DNA of 64,000 bases from Haliscomenobacter hydrossis DSM 1100 (GCF_000212735.1 NC_015510.1:1426001-1490000); one strand, 5' to 3'. Numbered from the stretch's first letter, positions 16,616 to 26,150 are shown. Notes: generated from the sequence alone by a model not told the origin. Numbers and translations are program-made.

Positions 16616-18211
16616 CTACCGCACCAACTGCACCTCCCCGAACTTCGTTTGTTCGCGTCCATTTTTCAACACTACATTAACGACGTAAACGTACAAGCCT
16701 TCCGCGGCGGGTTTGCCCCGTGAAGTACCATCCCAACGCGTGTCCGCTTCTTCCGACGACAAATCGCGGGCACTAAACACCTGTTCGCCCCAACGATCGA
16801 ACACCCGGAGGGAGATGATGGTCAATTCGGAGGAATTGGCAAAGACCCCAAACGTGTCGTTGACCCCATCATCATTGGGCGAGAAAGCGGTAGGCATAAA
16901 GACTTTAAGGTTGTCCAAATCGAGGTAAACGGTGCTGTCGCAGCCCAGGGTAGATTGCAGGTGGAGGGCATATTTGCCCGGCGTGTGGATCTGGCGGGTG
17001 CCCACAGTGACAAAATCACCCTCCAGGATGCGGGTTTGCAGCGAGTCGATCAAATCGTCTTCAATCTCCAGGGTAAGCGTTACCACACTGTCGCAATTGT
17101 TGACCGAAGTGAAGGTTTCCTGATACGTCCCAGCTCGACTGAGTTTGCGCGACTTGAACGCATAACTCGTTCCCGGACAAATCTTTTGGGTCAATGCACT
17201 CGTCTCCACGGGGCGTTGGTGGTGGTACATGGACGTGATGCGGCAATCGCTGGCCGATTCGATGCGAACCTGGTAGATACCCTCTCCGGTTTTGACCTGC
17301 AACTCGGGCTGGGTTTCACCCACCAGGGCAATACCTTCTTTGTACCACTGGTAGGTATAGCCATTGATGGTAGGCACCCCGAGCACGAGTTTTTCCGAAC
17401 AGGGGTGGTTGCGGGGGGTAATGACGTATTCAAAATTGATGCGTTCATCCAGTATCAGGTTGTCGAAATAATAATAGGTATCGGTCGTCCAGCTGATCTC
17501 CACACAATCGGGCCCGATGGCAATGGCGGGGATGTCCTCCTTGGGCGTCACGTTGATTTCGTACTCTTTCCACTGGTTAACCCCCGACACGGAGACCCGC
17601 CCCAACTCCATCCAGCCCGGCCCATTCGTGGGGCAACCAAAACGCTCGTTGCCCTTGCCAAAAGGCAAATTTTTGCAATCGGCTGTACCGTAAAATACCA
17701 CATCCAGCGGCGGCGAGTTGATGGCATGGGTAAAGCCGATCCAAAACTTGAAGCGGTAGGCGGTGTTGGCCTTAAGTGGGCCCAACAAACAGGCTCCGGT
17801 GTATTCTTTCCAGTTGGGGTTGTTGTTTTGGTTGCCAAAAGTGCCATTGCGAAACCCTACAATGGCATCTCCATCGGGGAAAGGCAGTGGTGCGGGCAGG
17901 TTGGAACGCCCGATCCAGCCGCAATTGTGAATGTAATCGGTGGTGGCTTCCGAAGCCTGGATCCAGGTGACCGCGCAATTGAGCTGCGAACGGTCTTGCG
18001 GACAACATTTGAATTCTTCAAAAGAGGGATTGGGAATCAAGGAGATGGGCTCAATGACCTTGCACTTGCAATCTGCGGTATCGTTGAGGTCGATGAATCC
18101 GTCGCCATCGTCGTCGAGCGCGTTGTTGCAAATTTCAGTGCGGGCATTTTGTGCACCCACTTGCCCCAGGGAAAACAGGGCCAAACCCAAGGTAAGGATG
18201 AGCAGTCTCAT
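16616..18211 (-). CDS. Secreted protein with T9SS type B (gliding-motility type) C-terminal domain
   Basis: 531-aa exported protein. A signal peptide (MRLLILTLGLALFSLGQVGAQ) is followed by CNNALDDDGDGFIDLNDTADC, a calcium-binding-like motif common in Saprospiraceae surface proteins. The middle (about residues 45-250) looks like a carbohydrate-binding-type beta-sandwich, then Ig/PKD-like segments. The last ~95 residues (MPTAFSPNDDGVNDTFGVF...VFDRWGEQVF...WDGTSRGKPAAEGLYVYVV) are a clear gliding-motility-associated C-terminal domain, the signal for type IX secretion and cell-surface attachment. No catalytic domain is recognised, so an adhesive or binding role is only a guess. Its start is 238 bases from the 3' end of the EamA gene, same strand. 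Confidence 0.85.
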   Translation of the reverse strand: MRLLILTLGLALFSLGQVGAQNARTEICNNALDDDGDGFIDLNDTADCKCKVIEPISLIPNPSFEEFKCCPQDRSQLNCAVTWIQASEATTDYIHNCGWIGRSNLPAPLPFPDGDAIVGFRNGTFGNQNNNPNWKEYTGACLLGPLKANTAYRFKFWIGFTHAINSPPLDVVFYGTADCKNLPFGKGNERFGCPTNGPGWMELGRVSVSGVNQWKEYEINVTPKEDIPAIAIGPDCVEISWTTDTYYYFDNLILDERINFEYVITPRNHPCSEKLVLGVPTINGYTYQWYKEGIALVGETQPELQVKTGEGIYQVRIESASDCRITSMYHHQRPVETSALTQKICPGTSYAFKSRKLSRAGTYQETFTSVNNCDSVVTLTLEIEDDLIDSLQTRILEGDFVTVGTRQIHTPGKYALHLQSTLGCDSTVYLDLDNLKVFMPTAFSPNDDGVNDTFGVFANSSELTIISLRVFDRWGEQVFSARDLSSEEADTRWDGTSRGKPAAEGLYVYVVNVVLKNGREQTKFGEVQLVR

Positions 18212-18408
18212 AGATTAGTAATCTTGGATGGATAATCGGTGTTTACACTGTTGACATATTGACCCTGAAAACAGGCTATTAAGATAGGAGAATATTTGGA
18301 ATTGCGCGGAGGCGGTGGGAAAGATTGTGAAAATTGGTCGGGGGGTGGCAGAAAGGGGGGTGCACAATCAAAGACACCATGCTCATTGCACCCGGTCCCC
18401 GAGCGATG

Positions 18409-18472
18409 GTTACCGAGCGAAGCCGAGGTAAGCCGAGGCGCCGAGCCGGTCACCGAGCGGGGCCGAGGTGCC
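18409..18472. repeat. Two copies of the ACCGAGCGAAGCCGAGGT-type REP
   Basis: Two tandem copies (18409-18430 and 18448-18472) carry the core ACCGAGCGAAGCCGAGGT / CACCGAGCGGGGCCGAGGT. They are the reverse complement form of the family at 3204-3228, 20976-21000, 45304-45328 and 55455-55479. The right copy overlaps the 3' end of the EamA gene and supplies its last codons. Nothing else is recognisable in 18212-18449. Confidence 0.75.
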
Positions 18473-19295
18473 GCTCCTTCATCACCACCTGCACCGCCAA
18501 CATCCCCAAAATCACTACGCCCCCCACGATGGTCCACACGCCCGGTTTTTCGCCGTAGCCGATGAAGACCCAAAGCGGGTTCAGGATGGGTTCCATCATG
18601 GCGAGCAGGACACTTTCGATGGCCAGGGTGCGTTTCAGGCCATAGTTGAACAACATGTATCCTACTCCGATCTGGATCACGCCGAGGATAAAAAACAAGG
18701 TCCAGTGCTCCAGCGTCGGCGTAGCCGATTGCAAGTACCAGGGCAGGCAAATCAGGGCGATGAAGATGTTGCCCCAGAACAGGCCTGCGTCGTAGTTCTC
18801 GGGTTTGTTGTAGCGTTGGGTGAGCATCATGGCGGCCAGCATGACGCCAGACAACAGGGCAATGAGGTTGCCCTTGAGGCTACCTCCACCCAAGTCTTCG
18901 GCAAAAAAGAGCAACATGCCCAGGGTACATACCACTACGGTGATGATGTTGAGGCGGGTGAGTTTGAACTTGAACAGGATGGGCTCCAGCAAAAAAACAT
19001 AGATGGGCGCCGTGTACTGCAACAATACCGCATTGGCCGCCGTGGTGATCTTGGTGGCGACCACAAAACAGGTGGCCAGGGCGGTATACTGCAAACCTAC
19101 GGCCACAACCATCGGCGTGAGCGTCAGCGCCCGCCGCCGGAATACCGCCAAAAAAGTCAGGGCCGCAAATACCGATCGGTAGAAGAGAATGGTAAAAGGG
19201 TCGTAGGGCAGTAATTTTATACAGAGACCGCCAGTGCTCCAGATCGTCGCGCCTAGTAAAACGGCGAGAACGCCAAGGCTGTGTTGGTTTTTCAT
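18450..19295 (-). CDS. EamA/DMT-family transporter
   Basis: 281-aa inner-membrane protein with about ten hydrophobic segments in two EamA halves. The first half has ATIWSTGGLCIKLLPYDPFTILFYRSVFAAL and the second LFWGNIFIALICLPWY with YGLKRTLAIESVLLAMMEPILNPLW, typical drug/metabolite exporter wording. The substrate cannot be told. The final residues (RHLGPAR) are encoded by a REP element that covers the stop region, so the native C-terminus was probably slightly different. 9-mer repeats lie just upstream of the start. Confidence 0.85.
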   Translation of the reverse strand: MKNQHSLGVLAVLLGATIWSTGGLCIKLLPYDPFTILFYRSVFAALTFLAVFRRRALTLTPMVVAVGLQYTALATCFVVATKITTAANAVLLQYTAPIYVFLLEPILFKFKLTRLNIITVVVCTLGMLLFFAEDLGGGSLKGNLIALLSGVMLAAMMLTQRYNKPENYDAGLFWGNIFIALICLPWYLQSATPTLEHWTLFFILGVIQIGVGYMLFNYGLKRTLAIESVLLAMMEPILNPLWVFIGYGEKPGVWTIVGGVVILGMLAVQVVMKERHLGPAR

Positions 19296-19396
19296 GAGGG
19301 TTCGAGGGTTCGGGAGTTCGGGGGTTCGGGGGTTCGGGGGTTCGAGGATTGTTTAACATTGGAAACCCAACCCTCGAACCCCCGAACTCCCGAACC
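19296..19396. repeat. 9-bp GGTTCGnGG array with inverted copy
   Basis: From 19298 the unit GGTTCG(G/A)GG repeats about six times to 19345. Inverted units (CCCTCGAACCCCCGAACTCC) follow at about 19371-19396, so the spacer can fold as a hairpin. The right end abuts the TAG stop of the M28 peptidase gene. The same family occurs at 20929-21037, 45262-45364 and 52892-53091. Confidence 0.85.
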
Positions 19397-20914
19397 CTAT
19401 TTCTTATAAAGTTCCGCTCCCGCCTTCTCATACTTATCCCCGGCCTTCCACTGCGGGCGTTGGGCATTGTCGGCGATGAGGCGGGCGAGGTTGGCGAAGG
19501 ATTGGCAGTACTTGAGGAAATACGGCATGTCGACCGATTCGGCCTGGTCGGCTACCTGGTGGTAGTACTTGGCGATCACGTCGTCAAACTTGGTGAGGCC
19601 CGGGCTGTAGTTCAGTGCGGGAACCCCTTTGGAGGCAAACGACACGTTGTCGGAGCGGTCGAAGAGGTTTTGTTCGGGAGCAGGCTCGGGAAAAACCTTG
19701 AGGTTGACCCTGTTGGCAGCCTCTTCCACCAACGCATCTGTACCCGTCCGACTCCAGCCAATGATCGAGATGTGTTCGGTGCTGTTGTAGCCAGCGCCGT
19801 CGGTGTTGAGGTTGAAAATACACTGCTTGAGCGGGATCAGGGGGTTTTCGGAGTAGTATTGACTGCCCAACAAACCCAGTTCTTCCCCCGTAACGGCCAA
19901 TAAAATGATCGAGCGTTTGGGGCGCTGTTGAGCCAGGGCCTTGGCGGCACTGAGCAGGGCAACGGTTCCCATCGCGTTATCCCGCGCGCCGTTGAAGATG
20001 CTGTCCTCTTTTGAGTAGGCACCACCACCTTCTTTGCCGATGCCAACGTGGTCGTAGTGGGCGCTGAGGATGAGGTATTCATTCTTGAGTTCTGGATCGC
20101 TGCCTTCCAGGATGCCGACTACGTTTTGGCTGGGCACCATGCGGCGTGAAAAGCCTGAGCTCGCCAGATTGGCCTTGAATTTTTTGCCCGCTTGCAAGTC
20201 TTTGATGTCGCTGATGTCGGTTTTTTCCTTCATCCAGCCGTAAATCATCTTGTTGGAGGCTTTGGGGCCTTCTTTGGGGGCCAGCCCCAGGCTTTCTTTG
20301 CCAAAATAACTGGTGAAGAAATTCCAGGGGAAGCTTAAGCGGTACAATTCGATCAAACCCACCGCGCCGCGCTCATAGGCCCAGTCGCGTTTTTGGCCCA
20401 TGGCCCGAAAGACGGCTTGCGGAGCGGATTCATTGGGTGGGCCAGGCAATACCACGACGAGTTTGCCTTTGACGTCTTTGCCTTTGTAATCGTCCTGACC
20501 GGTTTTTTCGTCAATCCAGCCGTGACCCGCAAACACGACTTCCACCTTGTTCAACGTGGCTGCGTCTCCAGTCATGATGATGAAGTCTTCTTTGAATTGA
20601 TAGTTGGTTTTGCCAATCATCAAACTGGCCGTGGCTGGCGGCGTACTGGCCTGAAATCCAATGGGCTGAAAGTAGCCATTCAGTCCTGGCGCGGGTTGAT
20701 AGCCGTAAGTGCGCAGGTGTTCGGCAATGTACCGCGCCGCAATGAGGTTTCCATTGGAGCCCGTGCGGCGTCCACCCAATTCATCGGAAGCCAGAAAGCG
20801 CAGGGGCACTTCAACTTCAGCCTGGGTAATGGCAAATTCAGGAGCACTTGTTTTTTGGGCGAAGGCGGTAAGGCTCAAACCCAAAAGGAGGGAAAGTAAA
20901 GTTTGTTTTTTCAT
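19397..20914 (-). CDS. Secreted M28-family metallopeptidase
   Basis: Zinc aminopeptidase-like protein with a signal peptide (MKKQTLLSLLLGLSLTAFAQ), probably periplasmic or secreted. An N-terminal part with a PA-type insert (about residues 120-260) precedes the M28 catalytic core: SAHYDHVGIG (zinc His/Asp), NGARDNAMGTVALL (bridging Asp), VTGEELGLLGSQYY (Glu-Glu) and NTDGAGYNS (zinc Asp). Length is 505 aa from ATG 20914. A longer frame back to 20980 is rejected because its first 22 residues (EPPNPRTTNPRT...) are only a translation of the 9-mer repeat. The peptide substrate is unknown. Confidence 0.9.
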   Translation of the reverse strand: MKKQTLLSLLLGLSLTAFAQKTSAPEFAITQAEVEVPLRFLASDELGGRRTGSNGNLIAARYIAEHLRTYGYQPAPGLNGYFQPIGFQASTPPATASLMIGKTNYQFKEDFIIMTGDAATLNKVEVVFAGHGWIDEKTGQDDYKGKDVKGKLVVVLPGPPNESAPQAVFRAMGQKRDWAYERGAVGLIELYRLSFPWNFFTSYFGKESLGLAPKEGPKASNKMIYGWMKEKTDISDIKDLQAGKKFKANLASSGFSRRMVPSQNVVGILEGSDPELKNEYLILSAHYDHVGIGKEGGGAYSKEDSIFNGARDNAMGTVALLSAAKALAQQRPKRSIILLAVTGEELGLLGSQYYSENPLIPLKQCIFNLNTDGAGYNSTEHISIIGWSRTGTDALVEEAANRVNLKVFPEPAPEQNLFDRSDNVSFASKGVPALNYSPGLTKFDDVIAKYYHQVADQAESVDMPYFLKYCQSFANLARLIADNAQRPQWKAGDKYEKAGAELYKK

Positions 20915-20928
20915 ATTTGTGGTTTTAT

Positions 20929-21037
20929 TTAGGGTTCGGGGGTTCGTAGTTCGAGGGTTCGGGGGTTCGACATCGGGCACCTCGACTTCGCTCGGCGACC
21001 AATGTCAAACCCTCGAACTACGAGCCCCCGAACCCTA
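20929..21037. repeat. 9-mer array, REP and inverted 9-mers between two minus-strand genes
   Basis: GGTTCGnGG units run from about 20932 to 20970, then the REP core CACCTCGACTTCGCTCGGCG (REP 20976-21000), then inverted units from 21008 to 21037. The layout 9-mers / REP / inverted 9-mers is the same as at 45262-45364. The right end includes the TAG stop of the next gene (21035-21037). Confidence 0.85.
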
Positions 21038-21502
21038 AAAAAGTATCCGTTCCAAATTAGCCGGCGAATAATTCACCGACTTCAAGGTCTTGTGGTCATC
21101 TTCCCGATAAACCAAAAAGTAAGGTGGCACTTCGCGGATGTAACTTTGCACGCCGCGTTCCTGTTGGTAGTAGGCGGCAGTGGCCTGGGCTTCGGCGAGG
21201 GTTTGGCAAACCTTGCTCATGTTGGAGCGTTGCACTTCATCAAAAAGTTCGCGGAATTTTTCACCCATCCCAAACTCCAATACCGCGCCGCTGAGCACGT
21301 ACTGGATGTCGCAGAGGGCATCGGCAATTTCGACCAGGTCGCCTTTGGCGATGGCGGATTTCAACTCGGCGACTTCCTCTTCCAGCAGGGCCACGCGCAG
21401 GCGGCAACGGGCCTCGGCGGGAATGCAAGGTTGGGGCTCGATGGGGTGTTGAAAAGTACGGTGAAATTCGGCTACCTGATTGAGTGCATCCAATTGTTCC
21501 AT
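21035..21502 (-). CDS. MazG-like/PRA-PH-type nucleotide pyrophosphohydrolase
   Basis: 155-aa all-alpha NTP pyrophosphatase-like protein. The helical metal-binding pattern RVALLEEEVAELKSAIAKGD followed by EIADALCDIQYVLSGAVLEFG matches the EExxE...ExxD arrangement of the PRA-PH/MazG superfamily. A C-terminal YREDDHKTLKSVNYSPANL is typical of the stand-alone Bacteroidota version. It probably cleaves a nucleotide triphosphate to monophosphate and PPi; the substrate is unknown. ATG at 21502 (MEQLDAL) is preferred; a frame extends to 21631 but without similarity. It is divergent from the decarboxylase gene at 21653. Confidence 0.75.
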   Translation of the reverse strand: MEQLDALNQVAEFHRTFQHPIEPQPCIPAEARCRLRVALLEEEVAELKSAIAKGDLVEIADALCDIQYVLSGAVLEFGMGEKFRELFDEVQRSNMSKVCQTLAEAQATAAYYQQERGVQSYIREVPPYFLVYREDDHKTLKSVNYSPANLERILF

Positions 21503-21562
21503 AGAAAGTATATTTATGGGCGCAAAATACACGATTTCGCAAGAATTAGTTGGTGCAAATAT

Positions 21563-21570
21563 TAGCTTTG
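21563..21570 (+). promoter_or_regulatory. Candidate -7 element for the decarboxylase gene
   Basis: TAGCTTTG matches TAnnTTTG. It would give a leader of about 75 bases before the GTG at 21653. No clear -33 TTTG is found at the right spacing, so this is tentative. Confidence 0.35.
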
Positions 21571-21652
21571 CAACGCTTTTGGAGCGGTTCAAAGATATCA
21601 TTAGATCTGACTCCAGTGCAAGTTTGATCAACCATTAAAATCTCTGGCTAAA

Positions 21653-23062
21653 GTGAACGGTACCAACAGATACTTCGACCTGATTGACCAAACCTTTTAT
21701 TTCCCACAGGAAGGTTTCGATATCGATACAGATGGATACCTGGTTTTCAACGGTGTACCCTTGATGTACCTGATTGAAAAGTATGGAACGCCACTCAAGC
21801 TGACCTACTTACCCAAGATTGGGGCCCAAATCAAAAAAGCCCGAAACTTGTTTACGCGGGCCATGAAATCGCTGAATTACAATGGCAAGTACCAATATTG
21901 CTACTGTACCAAAAGCAACCACTTTAGCTACATTTTGGAGGAGGTAATCAAACACGATGTGCAACTGGAAACATCTTCAGCCTTTGACATCGATCTGATC
22001 CGCAAGTTGTACAAAAAGGGCCTGATTGACAAAAACATTACGGTGGTGTGCAATGGCTTCAAACCCGATCACTACAAACAGCGCATTGTAGACCTCATCC
22101 ACGATGGGTTTGAAAACGTGATTCCGGTGTGTGACAACATTCAGGAAATTGAATATTACGAGCAACACATTCAGGGGGTATGCAAAATCGGCATCCGCGT
22201 AGCGACAGAAGAAGAGCCCAATTTTGAGTTTTATACCTCCCGTTTGGGCATCCGTAACTCAGACGTGTTGCCGTTTTTTAATGAAAAAATCAAAAACAAT
22301 CCCAAGTTCAAGCTCACTTTGCTGCACTTTTTTGTCGATACGGGCATCAAAGACAGCTTGTATTATTGGGGTGAACTCCGCAAGGCGGTGCGCTTGTACG
22401 CCCATCTGCGCCGCGAATCCGAAGATTTGGGCATCCTCAACATCGGCGGTGGCATGCCCATCCGCAATTCGTTGGGTTTTGAGTTCGACTACAAGTACAT
22501 GATCAAGGAGATCGTCAAAACCATTCTCCAGGCTTGCCAAAAGGAGCAGATTCCCGAGCCCGATTTGTTCACGGAATTTGGCAAATATACCGTGGGGGAA
22601 AGTGGTGCGGCGCTGTTTTCGGTTTTGGCCCAAAAACAACAAAACGACGCGGAGCGCTGGTACATGATCGACAACTCCCTGATGACTACCCTACCCGACG
22701 TTTGGGGCATCGGCGAACGTTTTATCCTGCTGCCCATCAACAAGTGGTACAACGAATACCAGCGGGTCAACATCGGTGGCTTGAGCTGCGACAACTCGGA
22801 TTATTACAACGCCGAAGTGAACCAGGCGCAGGTATACCTGCCTACTTTTGAAAACGGCGAACCAGAGCCCCTCTTCCTGGGTTTTTTCCACACCGGAGCC
22901 TACCAGGACCAGATCAGCGGTTATGGCGGGATCAAACACTGTCTGATCCCTTCGCCCAAACACGTGCTCATTTACAAAGACCCACAAGGCAATATTGTGG
23001 ATCGTTTGTACCAGGCGGAGCAGACTTCGGATGAAATGCTGAAAATATTGGGCTATGAATAA
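21653..23062 (+). CDS. speA: Group IV PLP decarboxylase, arginine decarboxylase-like
   Basis: PLP-dependent fold-III (alanine racemase-like) decarboxylase of the kind annotated as biosynthetic arginine decarboxylase in Bacteroidota, feeding agmatine into polyamine synthesis. The PLP lysine is in YCYCTKSNHF (about K87). Further motifs are ETSSAFDIDLIRKL, VCNGFKPDHY, a glycine-rich NIGGGMPIRNS and FTEFGKYTVGESGA. Length is 469 aa. The GTG at 21653 is needed to include the conserved YFDLIDQTFYFPQEGF start; no ATG precedes it. A diaminopimelate or carboxynorspermidine decarboxylase is less likely from the wording. Followed after 35 bases by an unknown gene, probably co-transcribed. Confidence 0.8.
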   Translation: MNGTNRYFDLIDQTFYFPQEGFDIDTDGYLVFNGVPLMYLIEKYGTPLKLTYLPKIGAQIKKARNLFTRAMKSLNYNGKYQYCYCTKSNHFSYILEEVIKHDVQLETSSAFDIDLIRKLYKKGLIDKNITVVCNGFKPDHYKQRIVDLIHDGFENVIPVCDNIQEIEYYEQHIQGVCKIGIRVATEEEPNFEFYTSRLGIRNSDVLPFFNEKIKNNPKFKLTLLHFFVDTGIKDSLYYWGELRKAVRLYAHLRRESEDLGILNIGGGMPIRNSLGFEFDYKYMIKEIVKTILQACQKEQIPEPDLFTEFGKYTVGESGAALFSVLAQKQQNDAERWYMIDNSLMTTLPDVWGIGERFILLPINKWYNEYQRVNIGGLSCDNSDYYNAEVNQAQVYLPTFENGEPEPLFLGFFHTGAYQDQISGYGGIKHCLIPSPKHVLIYKDPQGNIVDRLYQAEQTSDEMLKILGYE

Positions 23063-23097
23063 CGTTTTAAAATCCTGAAAACAAAAACACCTAAGAC

Positions 23098-23613
23098 ATG
23101 AAAAACCAGATTGTTTTTTCCCTTGAACAAAACAAGTTGTACTTGCTGGATGATGCCGGAAACCTGCAAAATTTTGACCTCAGCACGGGGTTGTGCATCA
23201 GTCAGGTGAATGGCTTGTTGAGCATTACCCCTTTGGTTCCATTTTCTGCGGATGAAGTACTGCGTACCCTGCGCTTGTCGCCCGACCGCGCGCAGTTGAA
23301 TGTGTCATTTGATGGCAATGCGGGAGTTTTGTCCATCGTCCTGACGCCCCTCTTCCCAAGTGCTGCTTCTGCGATTGCCAGAGGTGGAAAAATGAAAGTG
23401 GGTTCTATGGATTTAACCCTGAGTAGAAATACCTTGAGTGCGGTTGCTGTAAACCTGGGCACCAGTGAACAGGCTGTATCTCCTGCGGATTCCAACGAGA
23501 CCAAACTGGAATGGTACCTGCTTGACCTCAATGCATTTGCGCTCAATGTTTTGGTGGAAAACGGAGATTTGGTGTTGCATACTTTGGTGAATGCGCCGGG
23601 GGATGTGATGTAG
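23098..23613 (+). CDS. Hypothetical protein
   Basis: 171-aa soluble protein with no signal peptide or membrane segment and no family that I recognise. It is rich in beta-prone segments (QIVFSLEQNKLYLLDDAGNLQNFDLSTG; KMKVGSMDLTLSRNTLSAVAVNLG), which suggests a beta-sandwich or barrel. It starts 35 bases after the decarboxylase stop on the same strand, so the two may share a transcript. A long hairpin follows at 23723-23791. Confidence 0.6.
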   Translation: MKNQIVFSLEQNKLYLLDDAGNLQNFDLSTGLCISQVNGLLSITPLVPFSADEVLRTLRLSPDRAQLNVSFDGNAGVLSIVLTPLFPSAASAIARGGKMKVGSMDLTLSRNTLSAVAVNLGTSEQAVSPADSNETKLEWYLLDLNAFALNVLVENGDLVLHTLVNAPGDVM

Positions 23614-23722
23614 ATTAGCCAGCTCAACCTCAAATTTATTAGCATTGAGATAAGTTGATTATCAGACAATTAGTGAATTGCCCAATGATTTTGGTATAAG
23701 GCTCTTTTGAGTTACGAGTGAC

Positions 23723-23791
23723 GAGTACATGACTTAAGAGTTTAGAAGTGAGCTGCGGTAGCCCACTTCTAAACTCTTAAGTCATGTACTC
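23723..23791. repeat. 28-bp-arm perfect hairpin between convergent genes
   Basis: Arms 23723-23750 and 23764-23791 are perfect inverted copies with a 13-base loop; weaker pairing continues outwards. It lies between a plus-strand gene ending at 23613 and a minus-strand gene ending at 23917 and could stop both transcripts. The rest of 23614-23916 shows no gene. Confidence 0.85.
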
Positions 23792-23916
23792 ATGTACTCG
23801 AAACTCAAAAAATCACAAACCTACACGAACCTAAATTCCATTAATTATTTGAGGATCAACTTACTTCAAATTTATTTTTTTACTCGCAGGCGAGTGCTTG
23901 AAAAAAATCGTTTGGG

Positions 23917-25458
23917 TTACGTATTGCGCAGCGCCTCCCGCTTGATCTGTTGCACAATCGACTCTCCCGTTAAATGCTGCACCACCCAATACCGCAAGGT
24001 GGTACCAATGCCCATCAGGCTGTTGTTTTTTTCAATGATGAATTGTTCCATTTTTTGCCAGATGGGGCGTCTTTCCTTTTCAGGGGCGCGATTGAGCACG
24101 CGCAGGTGAGCGAGCAGGGTTTGTTCGAAGTCTTCCAAAAAACCGATTTCCTCTTTTTCCAATAAACGGTCGCTGGCCCGCAGGGCATTCTCAAAGTCAT
24201 CGTGTTCCAATTCGTACATGGCAATCACGCGCAAGATGCCCGCCGCTACACGAGCGTCTTGTCGGTCTTTGATCTGGTGCCTGCGCACCAACAATTCACA
24301 AGATTCGATGCAACGCTCGTATTGTTCGGCCATGAATTGCAGCATGGCCAAATTGACGTAAAAATGAAACTGGCCGGAGATGGCCACGTCAAAACGGGCA
24401 ATACCCGTTTGAATTTTTTCGGCAATGTCGTCTAAATTGTTGGTGTCGCCAGTGTTGATGCGCAAAATCAAATCAGCGCCCATAAATTTGCGAAACCACC
24501 AGGATTCTTCGTGAAATGATTGAGGCTTGTAGGCTTCGAATTTTTTTTGCAAAAGTGCAGCATGGGCAAAATCCTGTTGTGAAATGGCCAGGTGAAACAG
24601 GTTGGCCAAATCGTTGATGTAGGAAAAAGGCTCTTCTTCTTGCAAGACGGGGTGCTGATCCCACAAGGCCATTCCTTTTTTGCTTTCTTCGTAGCCCCGG
24701 GCGTTTTCGCCCAGGTGGTACAACAGCACCACCCGAATTTGAAAACAGGTCAACTGCGCCCGCACCGACTGCGGGGTATTGGCGTCATCCAAGAGTGCGG
24801 CAAATTCCTGACGCAGGCGTTCATTTTCCAGGCGGTTTTCGCTGCGCATCACCCGATTGGTTTCTACAACCACCTGGTCGCTGATGCTCAAGGCCCAGAA
24901 TTCTTCCTGCATTTGTGTTTCCAGCTTGTGTAGGGCGTGGGTATGGGTCAGCAGGTTCCTTTCTTTTTCCTGGGTAAAGGTTCGGCGCAAGAGTTTGCGG
25001 CATTCGCGATTGATTTCCAGCAAAGAGAGGGTATCGCTGGAGGATTCGGCCATTTGTTTGGCTTCTTCGAGGCAATATTCGGCCTGTTCATACAGCCCGA
25101 CGTCGAGCAGATACCGGGCGTCGATGATTTTATCCTTGATTTGGCTGTACAAAAATCGTTTGCTGCGGTAGGCGCGCATGCTGCGCAAAATGGCATCGTA
25201 GAGATAAGCCCTGGTATCGGCCAATCTTTTGCCAAATACCTTGCGCAACTTCTGGTCATCCAGTTCATCCATCTGATTGAGCAACTCAAACAAATCAACG
25301 TAATCCGCCTGCGCTTTGCCCGCCTTTTCTCCACTGAGTTTTTTGGAGTTGACTTTGAAGTAGCGCTTTTCTGCCGGTGCCATTGCTTTGATCAAGCCAA
25401 ACAAATCATCTTTCATGCCCCAATTGATGGTTTTTTTAGAAAAAATGAATTTTTTCAT
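23917..25458 (-). CDS. Large helical hypothetical protein
   Basis: 513-aa, highly charged and predicted almost wholly alpha-helical protein without signal peptide or membrane segment. Segments such as LYEQAEYCLEEAKQMAESSSDTLSLLEINRECRKLL and EQYERCIESCELLVRRHQIKDRQDARVAAGILRVIAMYELEHDDFENALRASDRLLEK have the spacing of TPR-like helical hairpins, which suggests a scaffold or partner-binding protein. I do not recognise a named family. The ATG at 25458 is taken; an internal start at MKDDLFGLIK is also possible. Single gene with a long AT-rich upstream region. Confidence 0.65.
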   Translation of the reverse strand: MKKFIFSKKTINWGMKDDLFGLIKAMAPAEKRYFKVNSKKLSGEKAGKAQADYVDLFELLNQMDELDDQKLRKVFGKRLADTRAYLYDAILRSMRAYRSKRFLYSQIKDKIIDARYLLDVGLYEQAEYCLEEAKQMAESSSDTLSLLEINRECRKLLRRTFTQEKERNLLTHTHALHKLETQMQEEFWALSISDQVVVETNRVMRSENRLENERLRQEFAALLDDANTPQSVRAQLTCFQIRVVLLYHLGENARGYEESKKGMALWDQHPVLQEEEPFSYINDLANLFHLAISQQDFAHAALLQKKFEAYKPQSFHEESWWFRKFMGADLILRINTGDTNNLDDIAEKIQTGIARFDVAISGQFHFYVNLAMLQFMAEQYERCIESCELLVRRHQIKDRQDARVAAGILRVIAMYELEHDDFENALRASDRLLEKEEIGFLEDFEQTLLAHLRVLNRAPEKERRPIWQKMEQFIIEKNNSLMGIGTTLRYWVVQHLTGESIVQQIKREALRNT

Positions 25459-25932
25459 TTTTTTTCAAGTCCTCTGAAATCCGAAAACCTAGCGTTGTAT
25501 CTTCGTCTTAAAAAATAAAAAATATTAATTTATTTAAATTTTTAAAATTTTACAAATCAGCTTATTGTTGTCTTTATTTGTTTTTTCAATCCTTTAATTC
25601 TTCCCGTGTTTTGTGCGTTTTTTCCGCCTCAGAATTCCGATTTAAGCCAGTTCCGTGGTTTTCAGGGCCGGGGCTTTTGGAATACTTTTGAAAGGTGATC
25701 AGGAAACAACGAAACACGAAGCAAAGCTAAGGAACATACTATGAGAATTCTAACAATTGCTAAATCCCAGCTTTTTTTTATCGTTTGACACAAAAACCCT
25801 GCATATCCCAAAGAATGAGTGTGGGTTGGAGTGTGATAGTGTGGGTGTGATGTCCGCTGCTATTTCCATTCCTGCTCATGACTCAAGATCCTAAAACACC
25901 GCATATCCAAAAACACCTAGAACCCACACCTG

Positions 25933-25952
25933 CCCACGACTACGGTCGTGGG
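25933..25952. repeat. Single CCCACGA hairpin
   Basis: CCCACGACTACGGTCGTGGG is a perfect palindromic relative of the doublets at 15496-15554 and 26386-26442. It is followed by a GTGTGAG/TAGGGTGTGAG stretch (about 25955-25996), the inverted equivalent of the sequence that follows the doublet in the mraZ-rsmH spacer. Confidence 0.75.
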
Positions 25953-26150
25953 CACCCCAAGATAGGGTGTGAGTTAGGGTGTGAGTGTGGGTGTGTCCCG
26001 GACCCTACTAAAATGAACAACTTGAAACCCAACTAAACCTTAAAAAACAAACACCTAAAAACCCATTGCATAACTAATCCCATATCCGCGGAGCAATCCG
26101 CGGAAGTCAAAAACCCCGGTTGGTGTATTTTAACCTGTATGGACGAACGA

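Noticed and set aside
18208-18750. 180-codon minus-strand frame overlapping the EamA gene end
   Set aside because: It runs in another frame of the EamA gene and the REP repeats; composition is arginine/histidine-rich, typical of a shadow.
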